Assembly (NCBI GenBank): GCA_028455995.1
Contig: JABELC010000001.1
Location: forward strand, 794,501-858,500
DNA: 64,000 bases
DNA from: Scleromitrula shiraiana
Lineage: Eukaryota; Ascomycota; Leotiomycetes; Helotiales; Sclerotiniaceae
Direction: 5' to 3'
Part shown: piece by piece, positions 37,009 to 48,676 of the stretch
Layout of the letters: each line of letters begins with the position of its first letter
Numbering within the stretch: the first letter of the stretch is position 1
Translations under genes and position numbers: made by a program
Notes under the pieces: generated by a model
Seen by the model: the letters and a program-made list of their open reading frames with translations, nothing else
What the model was told of the DNA's origin: nothing
The model's database searches: none

Positions 37009-38038
37009 TTAATCCCAAGCAGAAGAATTCTTCTCAACAAATTGAGCCCAAGTTGTTGGCTTCGAGTCAAGTAACTTCAAGCTGTCATCAAGACTTGCTC
37101 CGAGATAATATCCAGGCTCCTCAACGAACAATTGATTCTCCAAGTACTCTTCGGCGATAGCTGGGGGCAAAGATGCCTTGTATTGATCAGGAGTAACCTT
37201 GATGAATACTGCCTTTTTGCCCGTGACCTTGGTGAATGTAGCGACAATCTCTTCGGCATCGTAGTAATCGGTAGCTGCAAGAACTTGCTTGCCTTGCAAT
37301 TTCTCTACATTCTTTAGGATACCTTTAACGAAGAGGCCTAGGATGACTGGTGTTAGTATAATCAAATTGAGAGAGGATGGGAATTTTATACTTACCCATA
37401 TCATTGGCGGCATCAAAAAGAGGGAACTTTGCCTTTTTACCATCAACTGGGTAAAATAGCTGATAAGTTCCATCATCGGCCTTATTTAGCATCTGAGTAT
37501 AGTTACTCATGTAATAACCAGGGAGAACAAAAATACATCCGAGACCAGAAGCTCTAATATACTTCTCAACATTGGCCTTGCTATCGAAATGAGGAACATG
37601 ACTGAGTCTTCCCTTGGTCTCTTCCGTCACGTGGTGAAGCGATGAGAAGATTAGGTTCGAAACTCCAACCTTCTTCGATACATCCGTTACGTTCTTGCCT
37701 TGGGAGTACTCAAGGTCACCATCGGCCTTTTCCCAGTAGTTGGTGACGAGGAAAACTGTATGCGATCCTTTTAAAGCGGCTTCAAGGGATTCAACAGAGT
37801 TCAAGTCCGCCTATGTCGTATGTTAGTAAAGGTGATTCTGGCACGAGAAATTGAGAGAGCTTACAGAAACAACCTCAACACCCTGTTTGGCGAGGTCTTG
37901 AGCAGATTTCTTTGATGTATCTCGTGTGATACCACGGATCTTATATTCTTTTGAAAGTTGAGGGTCGGCGAGGATGTTTCTGATAACAGAACCACCCTGG
38001 TTTCCGGTGGCTCCAAATACGGTGATTAACTTGGACAT
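37009..38038 (-). CDS. NmrA-like NAD(P)-binding protein
   Basis: Complement of exons 38038-37865, 37810-37396 and 37337-37009 gives about 305 residues, the normal length for the family. The start is set at MSKLITVFGATGNQGG, where the glycine-rich NADP motif begins within ten residues; a longer open frame upstream has only low-complexity Asn/Ile residues. Further family features are KGSHTVFLVTNYWEK, LIFSSLHHVTE and GCIFVLPGYYMSNYTQML. NmrA-type proteins bind NAD(P) and act either as redox-sensing regulators, as in nitrogen metabolite repression, or as reductases. The YXXXK dehydrogenase motif is absent, which favours a sensor or regulator, but that is not certain. It is divergent from the broken relative that begins at 38915. 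Confidence 0.9.
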
Positions 38039-38914
38039 GTTTGGGATTTGACTGGGCGACTTTTTGTTTTGGGAAATGTTTTCGAAGATGTAAATATTAT
38101 TGTTATTTGATGATTTGCAAATATTGTATTTGATGAATTTGATTTTTGTTTCTTTCAACCGCACATTCCTGTCCCTTCTTGTATGTTTTCAATCGACTAT
38201 TATACGTCACCCTCCAAGAACGTCGTTGCCTTTGTGACTTTTGCCATAACTACTAGTGTAAGCCCTTGAAAACTCAATACAACGCTTGCGTACATATTCT
38301 ACCAAGTAAATTACAAACCTCCAAGTCTTCATAAGTAGTTATTATCAATCGCCATTGTCCGAGAAGCGAAAAATACGCAGTTGTTGAACCTATTAGGTAC
38401 TCTCATCTCAGTATACTCCGTGGATTTTAGACAGAACTTACTAATGCTAGTTCAGTATAATCCGCGGGGTTAACCCACTCTACGTATATACTCAAACGAA
38501 CTTGGCATTTTCTGTGGACTGATGGAAAAGCCTTATTTTATCGATTTGTTTTATAGATATTGCCCATATTGTTAATCAGCGGTGGTTTTGTACTAGGGAT
38601 AAAGAGCGAGCACCGAGAGAATATGGGTCGTATTTTTCGTATTTGTAAGTTTCGGTCTTGGGAAATTTAGCGTCCGAGCAAGTTAAGGTTGCTTGGCTCG
38701 TCGTCGTCATTCGCATACCTTAGTACCGGTAGATAACGATGTCAATGGTAGTAGTACTTACTGTACCTACGTAGGGTAGGCATATATTAGTAGTTCCGGT
38801 ACTTTTTAACTGGGGAAATGGTTCGAAATCAAACAACATATATATAGTATAGATAGGTACCCCCTCAAATCAATTATCTACCAGAATACATATCAATCGT
38901 CAACTTAATCGAAT
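38039..38914. promoter_or_regulatory. divergent spacer between NmrA-like gene and NmrA-like relic
   Basis: AT-rich 876-base region holding the promoter of the intact minus-strand gene and the former promoter of the plus-strand relic. A TATATATAG element lies near 38839-38847, about 70 bases before the relic start. Confidence 0.45.
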
Positions 38915-40020
38915 ATGAATTCTACTTCCATTACCATCGGTATCGCAGGCATCACAGGTCACCTTCTTAAAAACCCCAATGTCAAAATCCAAGGATACTG
39001 TCGCAATCCCAGCAAACTACCTTCTTCTCTCCTCTCATCGCCTCGAATCAGCATCACCCAAGGTCAATCCGACGATGCCAAAGCTCTTCGATCATTTGTG
39101 TAAGGTACCGAGGTAGTAGTATGCACCTATCTCGGCGACAGCAACCTCATGATCAACGGACAAAAATCGCTAATCGACGCCTGTGAAAGCGAGGGTGTAT
39201 CGCGCTACATAGCCAGCGATTACAGTCTTGACTTTACGAAATTGGAAATGGGACAGCTTCCGGCCAAGGATCCGATGAAGCATGTTAAGGAGTATTTGGA
39301 CGCGAAGACTTCGGTACAGGGTGTTCATGTATTGATTGGTGTTTGTATGGAAACATTCTTTACTTCTTTCTTTGGAGCTTATAAATATCATGATGGCGAA
39401 TAACAGCAGCCATCGTTTTCTTATTGGGGTGATGGAGAGGAGGTTTGGGAATCAACTACTTATAATAACGCGGCTCAATTCATTGCGGCTATAGCACAGG
39501 ATCCTACGGCCGTGGGTATACAAAGATGTAAGCACAGTACAGTATCGTACACGAAACCTCATCTATTCCATCACCATAATTTATTGGAGAATTCCAAACC
39601 CAATACACATAAGCAAACAGACCTCGACGACGGCAACAACATCCGCGAAATAGCCCAAGCATTCGAAAACACATATGGCACGGCGCCCACCCTCAAGAAA
39701 CTCGGTTCCCTCGAAGATCTCCACAAGCAATTGCGTGGCGTTAGAAGTCAAGAATCTAGTAATTACATGAAATGTATTCCTCTGTAGGATATATATTCTC
39801 CTCTCCCATCCCTTATATCCCCGCTTCCTACTATACAACTTATACCTCATATCTACTCGCTTGTGAAGGTCCGCCCATCACGCTTCTAACATATCTCCTA
39901 ATGGATTCTGCTAATATTTCTGCACAAATGGCCAAACGTATCTCCATCTCGAGGTGGATAGTTCCCGGTATCCTGAGATCCCAGGGGAAACTTTCGGTGA
40001 CTTTTTTATGCGTCATCACA
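38915..40020 (+). pseudogene. broken NmrA / isoflavone-reductase-like gene
   Basis: The reading frame starts at an ATG (TSITIGIAGITGHL at residues 3-16, the NADP-binding loop) and is cut by an in-frame TAA at about 39101-39103 after RSFV. It continues in the same frame with EVVVCTYLGDSNLMINGQK and VSRYIASDYSLDFTKLE to a second TAA after KYHDGE (about 39401-39403). The next segment, SYWGDGEEVWESTTYNNAA, is still in frame. A plausible donor near 39529 and acceptor near 39621 would lead to NNIREIAQAFENTYGTAP. The C-terminal family motif [17 protein letters not shown] appears in yet another frame near 39956-40010, so at least one frameshift is present. Two stops plus a frame change indicate a pseudogene. 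The family is the atypical SDR/NmrA group of aromatic-compound reductases. Confidence 0.85.
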
Positions 40021-40702
40021 TGCGTAGCTTGGGTGATGCGATGGGGAGGTGGGGAGTAAGGTTTAGTTTGGTGTCTGGTCTGTCTCGTGGGGTGGGTTTG
40101 TGTGATTGGCGTGGATGGATGGATGGATGGATGGATGGATGGATGGATGGGTGGATGTTGTATTTGCGTTGTAAATATGTAATAACCATTAGTATATATG
40201 GGCAGGAACATTGTTAAATGAGATGACTTGATGGTTTTGGTCACTGATTGGGGAATGTGTGGTTTATATCGAATATCGAGAGTCTTGGATACCGTATATG
40301 TGGATAGATATATGTATGCTCGTTTGTAATTCGTTGCATCTAAATGTGTACAGTGCAAGAAAAAGGATTTCAGGAACCGATATTTTTCGTGTATGTGAAT
40401 AGATCATATCGCATAATATTTATCAATAGCTCCATGGCTTAACAGAGAAGTAATATAGGGGAAAGTAGATGAATTAAGAGTAACAGATTAATTTTCTTGG
40501 ATCGTTAGCTGAATAAGAGAACCTTGATCATGATACGATATGGTAACAACGATAAATTTGGAAGCAAATACTGATCAGATGAATATAACAGGCAAGTTAA
40601 CTTCCTTTCTTCCTTTTATTTCATCCCAGTAAATTCTTCCCTCCCTCCCCTCCCAGAAATCCAACAGTCCTAGCAGATTACATTACAATTTCTCAAAAGT
40701 CA
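40021..40702. other. intergenic with GGAT microsatellite
   Basis: No gene seen. Includes the GGAT repeat at 40113-40150 and AT-rich sequence toward the 3' end of the DUF427 gene. Confidence 0.5.
40113..40150. repeat. GGAT tetranucleotide microsatellite
   Basis: About nine and a half tandem GGAT units. The open frames read through it (WMDG repeats) are artefacts of the repeat. Confidence 0.9.
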
Positions 40703-41638
40703 TCACTTCCTCACAACCTCAAATCCATCCTCAGTACTAACCGAAACTTCACATCTCTCAGAATAAAAACACAATCGGCCTGCTATCTCCGCACTTTCAA
40801 CAGTGGGGTATTCATACCACCATACTAAATCTTTGTGGACCTCTTCCCCGATCACTACATCGTAGTATTGTGCTTGGCCTTTGTATGGACATCGCGTTGT
40901 GGTGGTGCTGGGTTGTAGATATTGCATTTTAACCTATGTTTATTTTGATTAGCCCGCTCCAAAATGGTGCCCTTTCAAAATTGAAAAAAAAAGAGAGAGT
41001 GGGAGGGAGGGAGAAAAAAAGACATACATCAGTCATAGGTAAATACCACCTAGGAACCAACCCCGTCTCAAAAAGCACCACACAAGCCCCACTCTCCGCA
41101 ACACAAACCCCCCCAACAACGACCCTAACCGTCCTCGCACTCCTCAAAACATCAACCCTCACAAACGGATTCCTCGGATGATCACCCACCAGCCTCACCT
41201 CCTCCTCAAACCACGCATCGAGCGCCAAAAAGCGAATCCGCACCAACCCATCTAATTTGCCCCCGTGGAAAATCACAACCTCGTCGCTGGATTTATCGCC
41301 CACGCTTAGGAGACCCCGGTAGGCTTGTCCGTGGATGTTGGATGCGTCGAGGAGGGGGATCTGCGTGGTTTGTGTGAGGATGGAGGGGACTAGCGATGTG
41401 ATGGGTATGTAGTAGGTTGGGTAGTGGGAGTTTTCCCAGATGAGCTGGGAGTGGGTTGTGTTGAATATTTGGACAGAGTTGAAGATTCCGCGGATTTGGC
41501 GCGGGCTGGGGAGGATTTTGTGCGGGCCTGTGGTTAGGAGGGTGTTGATGCATGCGCTGAGATGGTGATGTGTTAGTTAATTGGGAGAAGAGGAGATTGG
41601 AAGGAGGGGTGGGGGAGGAGGAGACTTTACTCAGACAT
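40703..41638 (-). CDS. DUF427 domain protein
   Basis: Complement of exons 41638-41631, 41556-41028 and 40933-40703 gives about 255 residues. The first exon is only 8 bases (ATG, TCT and two bases), so it is missed by simple frame search; splicing gives MSDACINTLLTTGPHKILPS. Two DUF427 units are visible. The first contains VQIFNTTHSQLIWENSHYP and YYIPITSLV. The second has RVVVGGVCVAESGACVVLFE, PRWYLPMTD, then RCPYKGQAQYYDVVIG and VWWYEYPTVESAEIAGRLCF. The RCPYKG segment is the strongest family hallmark. The fold is known from structural genomics but the biochemical role is not established. Exon 2 shows a strong C-to-G change in third codon positions. Confidence 0.88.
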
Positions 41639-42488
41639 TGTCTTTTGGCTTGGTTGACTTGTTTATTTGTCTGTTTTCTTTTTGGTAGTAGATATATGTA
41701 TATTAGTGACGATGATTAAAATTTGATTTCCGCGAGATATAGAAGTAATTTCAGAACCAATATGAATATATGAAATTCAGATTTCCTTCGAGCAAAATAA
41801 CTATACAAAAAACTTCAAATATATTTATTTGTATTTATATATCAATTTCTCCATGAACGGAACAATCACTTGTATGTATGTATCATAAATCCATCAACAA
41901 CATTGGGTTTCCCCTCGATGTATGTGTATGCAGAGTAATCACAAAACATAGAATCCAAGAAAAATTTCCCATGTTTTAATACTCTTAGATTTATGGAATT
42001 TTGGCACATATTGAATGTTTCCGATAGCTTTATCTCTTTGTCTCTTCCTTTACTTGACGCGTAACCTGCGCATGCATATCTCCAGATACCTAGATCTAGA
42101 ACGAGACAGGAGATTTGTATGATTTCGGCTCCTTCTCTTCCCAGCCCATCAATCAATCAAATGTGGCCAGACTGATACAACAGTCCGATTTCAATATGGT
42201 CTGGATTGCATGGTGAAATTTGATATCAATCCTGGTGATCGGCATTGTGTATACATATGCTTAGTAATCATCCGTCATACTCGAAAAATAACTCTCAGAA
42301 ACTAGCGCAAAAAAGCTTCCAATATCCAAATCTCTCTGTACGTACCAAACAAAGAATTCACATCACCTCACTACCTGTGTGTACCTTACGATCATCCTCC
42401 CGCAAGCACATCAATCAACCAATTCAAATACAACACCTGCACAACTACAAACACCAAAACTTACCTCCCTCTCCCTCCAAAAACAACA
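41639..42488. promoter_or_regulatory. divergent spacer between DUF427 and Tom6-like genes
   Basis: 850 bases containing the promoters of two divergent genes. The minus-strand open frame at 41866-42156 has no recognised domain and is not called. Confidence 0.45.
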
Positions 42489-42889
42489 TGCCACCAAAAA
42501 CCCAAAGAGTAGTGGTCGAACGCTCATCTGGAGGAGGAAGACGCTCCAATCAAAACAAGGGCTACATAGGATCGGCGTATGCGATGGTTACCAATCCTGA
42601 GAATGCGAGTGTGGTGAGGAGTATTGGGGTTTTTGGGGTGGCGGTTGCGTTTTTTGCTAGTAGTTGGAGTGAGTTTTTGTTGCCGCCGTAAGTACATTTA
42701 TTTTTATTTTTTCTGCTTCTTATTTTTCTTTTGCTTTTGGGGAGAGAGGTGTGGGTGGAGGGAGGAGTGGGAGGGGGGAGGAGGGGGATGGAGGATCGGA
42801 GGGAGAAGGTGTGGATAGGATGGAGAGATCAAGGATGAAAGTTGAAGGATATGAGATAGAAGCTAACAACACCATTCCTCAGTTTGTAA
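42489..42889 (+). CDS. TOM6: small mitochondrial outer-membrane protein, Tom6-like
   Basis: The frame begins at MPPKTQRVVVERSS and has a basic Gly/Arg/Ser N-terminus, then YIGSAYAMVTNPENASVVRS and one membrane helix (IGVFGVAVAFFASSW) ending SEFLLPP. Single tail-anchored helices with this layout are typical of fungal Tom6, a small subunit that stabilises the TOM import complex. Two ends are possible. Unspliced, it stops at 42691 after LLPP (67 residues). That TAA overlaps a good donor (GTAAGT at 42688). Splicing to an excellent acceptor at 42882, with GCTAAC branch site at 42862, gives exons 42489-42687 and 42883-42889 and the ending LLPPL. Either protein is nearly the same. The start at 42489 is preferred over the longer upstream frame, which is low complexity. 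Confidence 0.65.
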
Positions 42890-43933
42890 ATGATGTTCTC
42901 TATATCCCCAACCTCCCACGCATACGAAAACGAAAGAACATCCAGAAACAGGGCGGAGGAATAACGCATCAAAACAAGCAAACTGTACGATGCAATGGGA
43001 AAGGATGGGTAATTTGACGTTGATATTGGTTCACTCTGCTAGGTAGCTGGAAATGTATGATATGATAAGAGGATACGATATGATATGCTATGTTGCATGG
43101 AGCAATACATACACAATGGAGGATTAGTGGATGGTACTGGGCTTTTGCTGGTATGGGTTTGCATGCGATTGTGTATGTATAGATTGGGTTGGATGCCAAA
43201 AAAGAAAGGCATTTTTATTATATAGTCTGCTTGAAAGGGCGGGATGAATCTCTACTTTTTTTTATCCATCTGATCTGTTTACCAATTGGAAGATTACAAT
43301 GGAGAGATCGATCAATCGGTATATTTATATGGTGATCCCCAATCACTCGCTTGCCATGAGAGTTCATGAGAGGAGAAAATAAAACATTCGGGATCCCCTA
43401 CATAATTTGCAGTAGATGATGAGAAGATTTTGATCTTTGTGGCCTTTAGGGAGAAAGATTATACCAAGTAGATTAAGATCAGGGTTGGAATAAATTATAG
43501 ATATAGGTGATTTCGGAGTTATGTTCCAAAGCTTCCCCTGATGCTCGAGGTAGGGCAATGGAGGTCAATGTCATGATGGCTCAATGCCCTACTATATGCA
43601 TGCCTACTAGTGTAGGTTATTTATTTATACTTTGTTATTTTCAAACACCATTTCACATATCCGGCATTGATCAATGATTGAAGTATTCAAAATAATATCC
43701 CTTCTAAGTTGTAAAGAAAACTAAGATTCGTATCCCAAATAACAATTTCAAATTCATCATCCTCCAACCATCCAACATGATAGTCTTGAAATCTTTCTTC
43801 CAGCGAAGCATCATCCATCATCGTCATCATCAAAGCCAAATACAAGAAAGAAAGAAAAAAAAAAGAAAAAAAAAGGAAGAACAGCGAACTCAATCCCAGA
43901 TTTCAGCAGAGAAGTGATGAAAAGAATGGTAAA
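42890..43933. other. intergenic, convergent 3' region
   Basis: Between the Tom6-like gene and the 3' end of the DUF1996-WSC gene. Short frames only; A-rich and AAAGAAAA runs near 43850-43880. Confidence 0.5.
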
Positions 43934-46127
43934 TCAAGCCGTAGCAGTCTTCTGATAACAGGAACAACCTGAGCTGGCATGATACACAGCATTTGGAGAA
44001 AAGTTGCAACCATTAAGCCAAGTAGGAACCGCAGCCGTAGAAGGTTGTGAAGTAGCGAGCCAACTCGAACAGAAAGATTTAGCAGTTGAAGTTTCCATCG
44101 CTCGAAGACAGTTGTCCTCGTTACAGGCATTGCCGAACGGACCACTAGTTGTTGATGTTGGTGGTTTGGTCGTTGTGACCATTCCAGTACTTGTGGTGGA
44201 AGCTATATATTCACAGTTTGGTTAGTAGAAGATGACGGGATGTCAACATTTGAATGAGATCTAGCGGGCGATGACCATCTATGGTTCGCCGAAATTGATG
44301 ATTTAAACTAAGACAAAGATGATGATGACTTTGAATGAGAAGCGGTCGATACACGAGTAGCAGTTGACACAACAAGTAGTCGAAACTTGAATTTAGTTTG
44401 CGTGGCAAACACCATCAGAGGCAACTTGACGTCTTGGAAAATACTTACGCTTGCCCAATCCAGATCCAGAGTTGAATGGATATCTAAGTGATGGGGTTAG
44501 CACATAATACATGGAGAAAGTTTATCAGGGTTATAACTTACTGAACATTTGTGCACGAGTCAGTGCATTTCTGATAAAGTGAGATGAAAGCAGCTCCTCC
44601 ACAGAATTGCTTATTGTTTCCAGCGCAAGGCATATCACAGCCTCCTACAATACCGGGAATCGGAGCTCTCTCAGGAGTAAAGCTGTTGCCGCAGAAACAT
44701 TGATTTGTGTATTCCAAGCCAGCAATTGACCATCCTTTACTGGAACAGAAGTCAATGCATGATTCAACTGTCATAGTAGGTTCATTGGTCAAGCTATCTC
44801 CCATGAGTGTGCGAGGTGCACCGGCGATATCGACACCGCATCCAAGGTATGCCCACTTCTTTGAAGAAGTGACGTCTGTGTATGGCCACATTGGTGCACC
44901 GATGTCAGTTGTTGCACCACAGCCTGTTTGTTGAACTGCATTTTCAGGACCACTTTGAACAGGGTTGCAACCTGGAAGTGCTGGAAGAGTGCCAAAGACA
45001 TCTTCATGAACTGATGGGGGGATGCGACAACCCAATGTTACTGGTGTTGGTTGATATTTGAATACGGGGCAGTTTTCTATGAGACCATTGGGATCATTAC
45101 ATGTGTCGACGGCCAGTTGTAATGTTGGGATATCCCATCCATTGACGAAATCACCATGGTATCCGTAACCAGTATCATCTCCCATGGACCAGACGAATGG
45201 TTGTTTATCGCCATACCACTAATAGAAACAAATATCAGTATACATTCATATATATTGTTAGGGGCAATTTGAAGGTAGAAAGCATGAAGAGATAGGACTA
45301 TTCTTACCATATCTGCGAATTTAGGAGTATCCCAGATGATCTCGTAAAAGATGGAGATGAGACGGACTGGATGAGTTGAGGGACAGTGACCAGAATCGGT
45401 GAGAGATGGATAAGCCATATGGGACTTGTGATCTGGAGAATCCGCATTTTTTCCATCCCAGCATGATGGAAAGAATACTTGAGATCGGAGACCATAAGGG
45501 CATTTGTAATTCGGGAATCCGTTTGTTTGAGGAAGACCGCTAGTGCCAAGACAAACGTAGGTAATAGCAGCGGCCTCAAGTGATGAAGAGTTGTAGCTAC
45601 GAAGGTACGGGTTACCAGCGACCATGCGGAAGTCCTTAGGAAAAGCCTTGAGTCCACTGCTGAATTGTGGATCCAATGGGTCTGTTCGCTGACTAAATGT
45701 TTGTTTAGTAGATATCACCTCAGATTGGTTTGGGTTAAGTTACATATAATAGATAGTAGCACCTCCAGATTGACCAACAGAGGTGAACTTGCCATCCTGT
45801 GACTTGTAGTACAGAGTAGGGGTCCAGTAGTTGGACAAGTCCTAGTTTATGAGTCAAAAACAGAAGCCTGTTACAGATGGATTTGGAACTTACCGTAGTG
45901 ACTCTACAAGTAGTGCAAGTAGATGTTTGGGTATCGGCATAGCTCATGGAGAATCCAAAGGCATTACCGCCCATGATTGTGTGTACATGCGCAGAGACTT
46001 CGCCGGGACTGATAACTGGATCGGCTCTTTGAACCACGTTGGGAACGTCGCATGGCATACGCCAAAATGCAAACGAAGGCTTAGCAAGGACTGCCAACAG
46101 GCCTAGAGTTACCGCGTTCGTAATCAT
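43934..46127 (-). CDS. secreted DUF1996 and WSC domain protein
   Basis: Complement of six exons: 46127-45894, 45841-45744, 45692-45308, 45218-44542, 44483-44449 and 44202-43934; about 565 residues. A signal peptide (MITNAVTLGLLAVLAKPSFA) precedes the DUF1996 domain, which spans about residues 21-300. Its hallmarks are the VSAHVHTIMGGNAFG motif, CTTC, NYWTPTLYY, YYIQRTDP, FRMVAGNPY, CLGT, HKSHMAYPS and GYGYHGDFVNGWD. A WSC domain follows near 405-490 (YLGCGVDIAGAPRTL, CIDFCSSKGWSIAGLEYTNQCFCG, CDMPCAGNNKQFCGG). The C-terminus is a Thr/Ser/Pro linker and a Cys-containing module (CNEDNCLRAME to SGCSCYQKTATA). WSC domains bind cell-wall glycans, so extracellular wall attachment is likely. The catalytic function of DUF1996 is unknown. 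Exon 5 has just 35 bases, and the last intron (246 bases) is the longest here. Confidence 0.9.
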
Positions 46128-48676
46128 GGTTGAGAACTCGAATTGATCTTAAAGAACGTGTTTAGTTTTGTATGTACTGTGTTTGAGAGAATGCAACACC
46201 AAGTATGGTCGTCGGTGGATTTAGAGAAGTGCAAAAATGATGGAGAGGGGGTTGTTAAAGGAGTGTAGTGTATTGATGAGGAAGCAGAAGAAAACTTAGA
46301 GATAAATACCTTCTAAGTTTAAACGTATGTTACTATGATGAGAAATTTCAAACGAACCAATTTGTGGCGTGTAAAAGAGATTATGATATAGAGTTAGTAG
46401 CGAGAGAGTGAAAGTAAAAGGAGGGAAGGGACTAGAAGAGTATTAATAAACAATTTCGTCAGAAGCAACAGACCAAAACCGTTGTGGTGATAGTGAATCA
46501 GGATTTTCCGTGGCGGAAACGTGGGAACCTAATAGGATGATAAAATCGGGAAGATTGGTTTCAAGTGAAGAAGCCGGTGGTAAGCCGGCAAGAAGCAATA
46601 TCAAAGATGGAGGACTATTCGTGCTCAACTGAAATTCGTTTGTCGGCCGTTTAGATGTTCTAAGGTCATTCATTGTAGGTCATCTCTCTCTGATACGTTA
46701 CTACTTTCAATGCCAACCACTATAATCAATGGATACAATGTTCATTTCTCTCATACCTATCATACGAAGAGAACTTTTACTAGATTCGGAGTAATAAAAA
46801 GCAATCGGGGTAATTTCTGGCCAATTTCTGAAGGCTACTGACTGCAATGGAACCGGAATAGATTCATTAACTTGGAATATCTTCAAGCAAACACCCTTTT
46901 CAACGTGGATTAATGGGATGGAAATTAGGTCATATGGTGCTACTTCTAGTAGTGGTGAAGATTCTTGGCACCCCCAGATTTGTCCTTTATGCAAGGGACC
47001 GAAATTCTATAGGTGGTTGGGTATCACTTGATATTTCATTTTTTTCTGGATACTCATGAAGTATCTTTCCGTTGATAGTAATATATCATAAGGTTTTGTG
47101 GAAGACAGAGTTTGATATAAATTAAGCGAATTGGTAATCAAATACACTTGCCCTTTCCGTAGATCCTTGATTATACTTCCTAATTTGGAACTTGTTCATA
47201 TCTCTTTCCGGAATCATATTTGGCTGGAGAGTCTACGTTGTGCAGTAACCAGAGATGATATCAACTAGCAGATATATCGAAAAAAAAATATTCTATCAAC
47301 AAACTCGAAATCTGTAAGAAAGGAGGTCGTTTGTCGTTAATTCTTTACGGTAGTCAAGAAATCTAATTAGTGCAATTTTGACAAACGGTTTAGTGACAAC
47401 TTACAACCTTGAAGCAATCTGAGATCTGTCCCCGCAAAAAGAGATATTCTTCTTTCCTTCTTTCCCGTCAGCAAAAATAAATACTGTCAATCTACGTAGC
47501 ATATGACACAAACGTTATTGTGGGAATCAACGCTTTTGCGATGAAAGGGCCGATTTGAGTGAGTTGGCTGAATATAGAATGTTGTGGGGAAAGCTCCAAT
47601 TGACAAGGGTAGCTCATGGTTTCAATCTATATCGTACCTCTTGGGGTTGTTTATACATAAGCCATTGCATATATCCTAACCAAGGCCATGGGTTTGTGGG
47701 GAAATCGATTTGGCAGTGAATTTAATCTTATCCCTCATGACACATTTTTGGCGGGATATGAATGTCACTGCGACGGCGCGATGCCTAACGTATTGAGAGT
47801 ATGAGCACATCAAGAGTATTAGTTATCAATGATTCGATTGGATTTATCCATGAGACAATTCATACCGTGAGATGCTCTCCCTCCGAGCCTTACATCAGGA
47901 ATCATCATCACCGAATAGTACCTCGGTCTTTGATATTCTTGTTTGATCCAGACAACTCATCTTTCCAATCTCGGAGCAAGGCTCGGGCCTTTCGGTTTAT
48001 GTTCCTTTTCCGCGCTGACGTATCCATCGCTAGTGTGAATTCCATGTCGCTCATCCAATAGGGGCATGATGTTAGTCGAGGACCTATTTCGGTATGCAAA
48101 CGATATACCGTTTATCATTCACCGCAAGAATTGATTCTCTACTACAGCATTCTTGTAAAGATTCTAGAAAGGTTGGTGCAAATGATGGACCTCAAACCAG
48201 TAGACTCTAGCAATTCCCAGTGGACTACTTGTAGTTCCGGAACACTCCGGAAACTTTAAGACAATCCGGTAGTTATTGTTGCTTGGATGGGAAGCTTCTC
48301 TTCCCAATCCAAGAAAGAGTGATGGCAGAACGAAAAAGTAATCAAAGAGTGAGACAAAGAAATTGATAGCTATGGTAGTACATCAGTGAGCGAAATAAAG
48401 GGGCTGATAGTCATGGTAATACAAAATACGAGCGAGCGACGCCTGTGATCCTCTCTCAAAATTTTCTATGCATGTGTTCGATTTGGAGATTCTAGTAACC
48501 TTGTTCGTATTCATTCTACACCTGCTTGCTAGTTTCTTTTCCGCTGTTCATAGCCTCGGCTTGCAAGTTGTTTCCCACCTTCGTCCCTCTCATTCGTCCC
48601 TCCCTAACCCATCAACATGTTCGGTGCCAGAAACTATTCTCCTTCAACATTTGCTCCGTGGTGTCTCCAAACCAGT
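46128..48676. other. intergenic with unassigned minus-strand frames
   Basis: No confident gene. Two minus-strand open segments in the same frame, about 46705-47010 (FGPLHKGQIWGCQESSPLL, preceded by a possible CTATAG acceptor) and 46443-46673, look weakly coding but are separated by several stops and match no family I know. They may be a relic or exons of an unseen gene. The remainder is AT-rich. Confidence 0.4.

Noticed and set aside
40113..40217. Plus-strand frame with repeated WMDG units
   Set aside because: It is a translation of the GGAT microsatellite.
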